From Bacteroidales bacterium (GTDB lineage Bacteria > Bacteroidota > Bacteroidia > Bacteroidales > UBA932): 64,000 nt of DNA. Below the pieces are notes generated by a model. It worked only from the letters and a program-made list of their open reading frames with translations. It was not told where the DNA came from and made no database searches. The position numbers were made by a program, and so were the translations under genes. This document shows positions 58,990 to 64,000 of this stretch, one piece after another; position 1 is the stretch's first letter; every line of letters begins with the position of its first letter. The stretch is taken from contig JAAYJQ010000010.1 of the NCBI GenBank assembly GCA_012522855.1, positions 1 to 64,000 of the forward strand, in the 5' to 3' direction.

Positions 58990-61338
58990 ATGAAGGATGC
59001 AGTTCGAAAAAAAATAACCAAATGGTTTTGGATTCTCATCACCTTCCCGATCGCGTTGTTGCTGTTCATGGTTCTGCTGGTCTGGATGTTCGCCGACATC
59101 CCCTCCTTCAAGGAACTGGAGGATCCGGACAATAAATTGGCGACGCAGATCATTGCCGAGGGCGGCGAGATCCTGACGACTTTCCATATCGAGAACCGGA
59201 CCTATGTTTCCTATGAGGATCTTTCTCCGAACCTCGTACACGCTGCGGTTTCGACCGAAGATATCCGTTTCTACAAACACTCCGGGATCGACTTCATCAG
59301 CCTAGGGCGCGTCTTGTTCAAAACCATCCTGCTCCGCAGATCCAGCCAGGGAGGCGGATCCACCATCACGCAACAGTTGGCGAAAACCTTGTACCCGCGG
59401 GTCGAGATGAAGCGGAATATTCCCGGAATCTACCAAATCCGGATGGTCTGGACCAAGCTGAAGGAATGGATCACGGCGGTCAAACTGGAAAGGGATTACA
59501 CGAAGGAGGAGATCATGACGATGTATCTCAATTCCATCTTCTTCGGAAGCAGCGCCTACGGAGTGCGTTCCGCCGCGGAAACCTTCTTCGGGAAGCCACC
59601 CGCTGAACTGACGGTGGAGGAGAGCGCGATGCTGATCGGCATGGTGAACAAACCCACCCGCTACAATCCCGTCCTGAATCCCGAAAAAGCGCTGCAGAGG
59701 AGGAATTTCGTCATCGGTCAGATGCAGAAAGCGGGTTTCATTTCCAAGGAAGAACGGGATTCCATCCGCCAGGTACCGATCGAACTGAACTACGAGGTGC
59801 AGGACCACAACGCCGGGCTTGCCCCGTATTTCCGGGACATGATCCGTCGGGTGATGAGCGCCAAGGAACCCCGCCGTTCGGACTACAGCGTGCGGGAAGA
59901 CTACTCAGCGGATTCTCTGGCTTGGATCTCGGACGATCTGTACGGTTGGCTGGAGAAGAACCGGAAAACCGACGGTTCCAGTTACAACCTTGACCAGGAC
60001 GGACTCCGTGTGTACACTACCATTGATTACAAGATGCAGAAATATGCCGAGGAGGCCGTTGCGGAACGGATCCGGGATCTGCAGAAGGACTTCGAAAACG
60101 ATTTGAAGAGCAAGACGAACAAGCCGTTCTCGAATGACATCGACGAGGAGACGCGGAACCGCGTCATGCGGCAGGCGCGTCGCTGGAGCGACCGCTACCG
60201 GATGCTGAAAGAGGAGGGAAAGAACGAGTCGGAGATTCTCAAGACATTCTCGGTTCCGGTCAAGATGCGCGTCTTCGCCTACAACCAGAAAGGCTACGTT
60301 GACACGACCATGACCCCGAATGACTCCATTCGGTACTATAAATCCCTGCTCAGGACCGCTTTCGTGGCGATGGAGCCGGGCACCGGTCATGTTAAAGCCT
60401 ACGTCGGCGGGCCGAACTACCGCTGGTTCAAGTACGACCATGCGCGGCAGGGCAAACGCCAGGTCGGATCGACCATCAAACCTTTTCTTTATACCCTGGC
60501 GATGCAGGAAGGTATGACGCCCTGCACCAAAGTCGTGAACCTGCCTCAGACCTTCATCACGGAATCCGGAACCGTCTGGACGCCGCGAAGCGAAGACAAA
60601 GAGGATTTTATCGGCGAGACCGTAACGCTCAAGTGGGGGCTTACCAATTCTTCAAACAACATCTCCGCCTACCTTATGAAGCAGTTTGGCCCGCATGCCA
60701 TGGCCGACATGATGCGCAAGATGGGGATCCAGAGCCACATTGATGAGGTTCCTGCCCTTTGCGTCGGCCCTGCAGATCTGTCCTTGTTCGAGATGGTGGC
60801 CGCCTATAACACCTTCCCATCGAAGGGAGTGTACATTTCGCCGCTGCTGGTGACTCGGATCGAGGATCGCCAGGGCAACGTGTTGAGCGAATTCACCAAC
60901 CGGAAACGGGAAGCGATCGGCGAGCAGACCGCCTACCTGATGACGAATCTGATGCAAGGTGTCGTGCAGGGAGGTACCGCGGTCCGTTTGCGGTACCGCT
61001 ACAATCTGATGGGCGAAATCGCCGGCAAGACTGGAACCACCAACGACAACGCCGACGGTTGGTTCATCGGTTTCACCCCGACTTTGACGGCAGGCGTCTG
61101 GACCGGCGCGGAAGATCGCCAGGTCCATTTCCAGTCCATCACGTACGGCCAGGGGGCCCACATGTCCCTGCCGACCTGGGCGCTGTTCATGCAGAAGGTA
61201 ATCGCGGACGGCACGCTCGGTGTTTCGGCGAACGACCGGTTCATCGCGCCGGCCGGGATGGATCTGAATCTCGACTGCGACGAGATAGACGAATCCGTGA
61301 CGGAGCATCGGGAGATAGAAGATTATTATTTTGAATGA
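58990..61338 (+). CDS. ponA: Class A penicillin-binding protein (PBP1A-type)
   Basis: The protein is 782 aa from ATG 58990. It has a cytoplasmic start and a transmembrane helix (residues 12-34). The GT51 domain contains STEDIRFYKHSGID (catalytic Glu) and GGGSTITQQLAKTL. The transpeptidase domain contains Ser494 in GSTIKPF (SxxK), SSNN (SxN) and GKTGTTND (KTG). It both polymerises and cross-links peptidoglycan. The C-terminus ends with an acidic tail, DEIDESVTEHREIEDYYFE-like. It is first in a three-gene operon; ddl starts 7 bp downstream. Symbols mrcA or pbp1A are equivalent. Confidence 0.95.
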   Translation: MKDAVRKKITKWFWILITFPIALLLFMVLLVWMFADIPSFKELEDPDNKLATQIIAEGGEILTTFHIENRTYVSYEDLSPNLVHAAVSTEDIRFYKHSGIDFISLGRVLFKTILLRRSSQGGGSTITQQLAKTLYPRVEMKRNIPGIYQIRMVWTKLKEWITAVKLERDYTKEEIMTMYLNSIFFGSSAYGVRSAAETFFGKPPAELTVEESAMLIGMVNKPTRYNPVLNPEKALQRRNFVIGQMQKAGFISKEERDSIRQVPIELNYEVQDHNAGLAPYFRDMIRRVMSAKEPRRSDYSVREDYSADSLAWISDDLYGWLEKNRKTDGSSYNLDQDGLRVYTTIDYKMQKYAEEAVAERIRDLQKDFENDLKSKTNKPFSNDIDEETRNRVMRQARRWSDRYRMLKEEGKNESEILKTFSVPVKMRVFAYNQKGYVDTTMTPNDSIRYYKSLLRTAFVAMEPGTGHVKAYVGGPNYRWFKYDHARQGKRQVGSTIKPFLYTLAMQEGMTPCTKVVNLPQTFITESGTVWTPRSEDKEDFIGETVTLKWGLTNSSNNISAYLMKQFGPHAMADMMRKMGIQSHIDEVPALCVGPADLSLFEMVAAYNTFPSKGVYISPLLVTRIEDRQGNVLSEFTNRKREAIGEQTAYLMTNLMQGVVQGGTAVRLRYRYNLMGEIAGKTGTTNDNADGWFIGFTPTLTAGVWTGAEDRQVHFQSITYGQGAHMSLPTWALFMQKVIADGTLGVSANDRFIAPAGMDLNLDCDEIDESVTEHREIEDYYFE

Positions 61339-61345
61339 CCTATTT

Positions 61346-62362
61346 ATGAGCAAATATCGGAAAATAGCGGTTGTCTACGGAAGCGATTCCTCCGAGTGGG
61401 AGGTCGCCTGCCGGAGCGGCGAGTTCACGGCATCGCGCATCGACGGAACCAAGTACGATGTCTATGAAATTTTCGCGCGTTTCGGAAAATGGTCGCTTAC
61501 GGCTTTTCGGAAGAAGGATTCGATGCGGATCACCTTTCCGGAAGGGGCCAGGCCGGAGATTGACAAGACAGATTTTTCCGTCAAGGTCTATGGCGAAAAA
61601 GTGAAGTTTGACTACGCTTACATTATGCAGCACGGCACGCCCGGAGAGAATGGTTTATTGCAGGGCTATTTGGAGATGCTGGGGATTCCTTTCAGCAGTT
61701 GCAGCGCCTTTGTTTCGGCGGTCGCCTTTGACAAGTTCATCTGCAAGAGTTATCTGCGGGACGTGGATTTTGTGAAATGCGCTCCCGATGTATTTGTCCG
61801 GAACGGGATGGACCTCGATGTTGTCACCGCCAAGGTGGTTTCCAAACTTTCGTTTCCGGTGTTCGTCAAGCCGACGGCAGGGGGATCCAGTTTTGGAATC
61901 AGCAAGGTGAAGGATGCGGCATCCTTGTCGGATGCCATCCGCTTCGCCTTTACCGAGGGCACCACGGCCATCATCGAACAAGGTGTAACGGGGCGCGAGC
62001 TCACCTGCGCCGCCTACCGGGATGAAGAAGGGGTCAAGACCCTTCCGGTGATCGAGATCGTGACCGAGAACGACTATTTCGACTACGATGCAAAGTACAA
62101 CGGACGCAGCCAGGAGATCTGCCCGGCTCCGATCGATGACGCCCTGTCGTGTGAGATCCGGGAAACCACGACAAAAATTTATTCCCTGCTGGGATGCGCC
62201 GGGGTGGTCCGGATGGATTACATACTCGGCAGCGACGGACTGTATTTTCTTGAAGTAAACACGATCCCCGGCATGACCAGCGTTTCGCTTGTCCCGAAGA
62301 TGGTCCGTACGGCAGGGCTGGACATCACCGACTTCTTGACCGGTGTCATTGAAAATTCCTGA
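61346..62362 (+). CDS. ddl: D-alanine--D-alanine ligase
   Basis: The protein is 338 aa from ATG 61346; a TTG 15 bp upstream in frame is less likely and overlaps ponA. ATP-grasp enzyme joining two D-alanines for the peptidoglycan stem. Motifs: MQHGTPGENGLLQGYLE near residue 92, FVKPTAGGSSFGISK near 165, and RMDYILGS...FLEVNTIPGMT near 290-310, which bind ATP and D-Ala. The first loop reads GSDSSEWEVA rather than the usual GGxSxEHEVS. Its place between ponA and prmC fits cell-wall synthesis. Confidence 0.95.
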   Translation: MSKYRKIAVVYGSDSSEWEVACRSGEFTASRIDGTKYDVYEIFARFGKWSLTAFRKKDSMRITFPEGARPEIDKTDFSVKVYGEKVKFDYAYIMQHGTPGENGLLQGYLEMLGIPFSSCSAFVSAVAFDKFICKSYLRDVDFVKCAPDVFVRNGMDLDVVTAKVVSKLSFPVFVKPTAGGSSFGISKVKDAASLSDAIRFAFTEGTTAIIEQGVTGRELTCAAYRDEEGVKTLPVIEIVTENDYFDYDAKYNGRSQEICPAPIDDALSCEIRETTTKIYSLLGCAGVVRMDYILGSDGLYFLEVNTIPGMTSVSLVPKMVRTAGLDITDFLTGVIENS

Positions 62363-62376
62363 AATCCCCGCAACCC

Positions 62377-63279
62377 ATGTTGTTGAAAGATTTTTTGAGG
62401 GAAGGTTCACAGTCCCTTGAATCCCTATATCCGGCTACAGAAGCGCAGAACATCATGCTGATGCTCTGCGAGTATCGGATCGGGACGAAGAACTACACGC
62501 ACATCGTCGAACCGGAGTACAAAATCGAAGAGAAGTTCATAGATGCGCTCCGGCAAGATCTGGATCGTTTGCGCGCGGGCGAGCCTGTCCAGTATGTCAT
62601 CGGATACGCCGAATTCTGCGGATTCATGTTCAAAGTGACCTCCGATGTGCTGATTCCGAGACCGGAAACCGAACTGATCTGCCGGCATGCCGTCAAGCTG
62701 GGTTCCCGGATGCAGCGCATGCGTGGCGCGTACGGAAAGTCCGCCAAGCCGGTGAAGATTTTGGATCTCTGCTCGGGTTCCGGGTGCATCGCCTGGACGG
62801 CTGCCCTCTCGATTCCCGGATCCGAAGTGATCGGAGTTGACGTCTCGGAGGAGGCGGTCAAAGTCGCCGCCGATCAGGACTTTGCCCGGCAGCTCAAGAA
62901 AACCGAGGCCAAAGCGCCGCTGTTCCTGGTCGCCGACGTGCTGGATGCCGAACAGGATTTCCCGTACAGCGAATTTGATTTGATCCTGAGCAATCCCCCC
63001 TATATCATGAATTCCGAGAAAGCGAACATGCGTGCGAACGTGACCAATTTCGAGCCGTCAGCCGCGCTCTTCGTTCCGGACGACGATCCCCTCGTATTTT
63101 ATCGCGCGATCGCCCGCTGGTCCGAACGCTTTCTGGCTGCGGAAGGGAGCGGGATCACTGAGATCAACGAACTCTTCGGGCCGGAAGTAGAGCGGATTTT
63201 CCGAAATTCCGGCTTCGCCGAGACGGAGACGATGAAGGATTTTTATGAAAAAAATCGCTTCGTGTTCTATTCGAAGTAG
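62377..63279 (+). CDS. prmC: Release factor glutamine methyltransferase
   Basis: The protein is 300 aa. PrmC (HemK) methylates the Gln of the GGQ motif in release factors RF1 and RF2. An N-terminal helical domain (residues 1-90) with QYVIGYAEFCGFMF leads to the SAM-binding domain: LIPRPETE, DLCSGSGCIAW, GVDVSEEAVK, and the NPPYI catalytic motif near residue 208. The start ATG 62377 lies 14 bp after ddl. A terminator follows 33 bp after the stop, closing the ponA-ddl-prmC operon. Confidence 0.95.
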   Translation: MLLKDFLREGSQSLESLYPATEAQNIMLMLCEYRIGTKNYTHIVEPEYKIEEKFIDALRQDLDRLRAGEPVQYVIGYAEFCGFMFKVTSDVLIPRPETELICRHAVKLGSRMQRMRGAYGKSAKPVKILDLCSGSGCIAWTAALSIPGSEVIGVDVSEEAVKVAADQDFARQLKKTEAKAPLFLVADVLDAEQDFPYSEFDLILSNPPYIMNSEKANMRANVTNFEPSAALFVPDDDPLVFYRAIARWSERFLAAEGSGITEINELFGPEVERIFRNSGFAETETMKDFYEKNRFVFYSK

Positions 63280-63311
63280 GCGCCTGGCGCATTAGAAGCG
63301 AGAATATGCAG

Positions 63312-63347
63312 ATAGCCGTGGAATCTTTGGTTCTACGGCTATTTTTA
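63312..63347 (+). terminator. Terminator of the ponA-ddl-prmC operon
   Basis: ATAGCCGTGGAA (63312-63323) pairs with TTCTACGGCTAT (63331-63342) with one G-U pair across a 7-nt loop, followed by TTTTTAT. Confidence 0.85.
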
Positions 63348-63383
63348 TGTCTCTTTGTACTGACAACTTTAAACGCTAGCAAC

Positions 63384-64000
63384 ATGAAAAATTTCAGTAC
63401 CAACAGGAAGATTGCCGCGCCGGTGACGTCGGTTCTCTTCGGGCTGGCCGTCCTCTCGGCCGTTTCCTGCAACAAAGATTTGATGACCCGGTCTCCTTCC
63501 GGCCTGTCGCCGCAGACGCCAGAAATCGCCCTTTCCCTGGGACAGACCGCCAGGATGCTGACGGAATTGCCGCTGGGGATTGAACAGGTCAGGGAGGTGC
63601 AGGAAGCCGTGGCCGCTTCCGTCGCCAATGGATACGACGAAGAATATCCGTTCAGGAATCTGCTTGAGGCTCCCGGTACGGGCGTCGGAGATGCCGAACT
63701 CCAGTCTCGGTTCCCGGAACTTCGTTCCCGCGCTTCCGGCCGTAGCGAAGAAGCCGGTCTGCTGCGAAACCTCCTTTCCTATGCTCTCTCCACGCGATCC
63801 GAGAATCCGGCCGCTTCCCGGAATGTTCACCAGGAGCTGGTCGAATCCGGGTTTCAGATCTACTGGCCATATTTCGAAGAATGGGACGGAAAGACCCTGC
63901 CCGTCATTACCTTCCATCCTGAGAACGGGTCTGAATCCAATGTGGGGTATCTCCGCGTGCCGCAGCCGGACGGGTCTTGGAAGATCGAAGAAATGACCGT
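63384..64000 (+). CDS. Lipoprotein of unknown function, truncated by the window end
   Basis: An open frame of at least 205 codons starts at ATG 63384 and continues beyond the window. The N-terminus (KIAAPVTSVLFGLAVLSAVSC) is a lipoprotein signal with the lipobox ending at Cys29, so the mature protein is anchored to a membrane. After the signal come helical segments rich in Leu, Glu and Arg, then YWPYFEEWDGKTLPVITFHPE, which looks like the start of a beta-rich domain. I do not recognise the family. It lies after the prmC terminator and probably has its own promoter. Confidence 0.8.
   Translation, partial: MKNFSTNRKIAAPVTSVLFGLAVLSAVSCNKDLMTRSPSGLSPQTPEIALSLGQTARMLTELPLGIEQVREVQEAVAASVANGYDEEYPFRNLLEAPGTGVGDAELQSRFPELRSRASGRSEEAGLLRNLLSYALSTRSENPAASRNVHQELVESGFQIYWPYFEEWDGKTLPVITFHPENGSESNVGYLRVPQPDGSWKIEEMT

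Overview
The window reads as a stretch of chromosome from a gut- or rumen-type Bacteroidales (phylum Bacteroidota). The evidence is the repeated TAnnTTTG promoter box (usually TACCTTTG or TATATTTG) a few to tens of bases before starts, weak or absent Shine-Dalgarno sequences, a SecDF fusion, an S46 dipeptidyl-peptidase, a GH97 glycosidase, the mreB-mreC-mreD-mrdA-rodA order, and a tRNA without an encoded CCA. Base composition is moderately GC-rich, so many long antisense ORFs exist; I treat them as shadows. I cannot place genus or species. No rRNA, CRISPR array, intact insertion sequence or prophage is visible.

Layout. 1-1,060: decayed DNA with two coding remnants, one small membrane protein and a palindrome. 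1,065-4,758: GH97 glycosidase and a secreted EEP-fold protein on the minus strand, divergent from an omega-amidase. 4,791-11,787: branched-chain amino-acid operon ilvD-ilvB-ilvN-ilvC-leuA/cimA, preceded by a promoter, a 20-codon Ile/Val/Leu-rich leader peptide and a terminator/antiterminator pair, i.e. a ribosome-mediated attenuator. 11,853-15,550: secreted CE1-type esterase, a stand-alone ATPase and a Fic protein with a palindromic operator over its promoter. 15,552-23,156: mutS, a beta-barrel protein, and a glycosyltransferase/YfhO-type membrane pair. 23,167-28,079: mrp, a structured palindromic element, S46 peptidase, rnhB and an XRE regulator facing a small helical protein. 28,183-30,397: an EF-G paralogue (EF-G2 type) with a terminator.

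30,437-42,405: a membrane-bound AraC-type regulator, a transglutaminase-like lipoprotein, then a tightly packed four-gene unit (pseudo-lytic-transglycosylase + LysM protein, two SGNH-fold proteins, MBOAT acyltransferase) that looks like an envelope O-acylation system, followed by a CE6-CE1 double esterase and an alpha/beta hydrolase. 42,444-49,062: PD40/SPOR-like periplasmic protein, secDF and aspA. 49,479-55,246: tRNA-Leu(UAA) and the rod-shape operon. 55,299-64,000: ispD, an Lrp/AsnC regulator, topA, the ponA-ddl-prmC operon and the start of a lipoprotein gene that leaves the window.

Together the window is mainly core functions (amino-acid synthesis, repair, translation, secretion, cell wall) with accessory polysaccharide-esterase and O-acylation genes. 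The observations most worth following are the ilv attenuator, the O-acylation unit with a catalytically dead lytic-transglycosylase domain, the EF-G2 that lacks the catalytic histidine, an EEP protein that lacks its catalytic GDxN motif, and several operator-like palindromes that overlap promoters. All assignments come from reading motifs; no database search was run.
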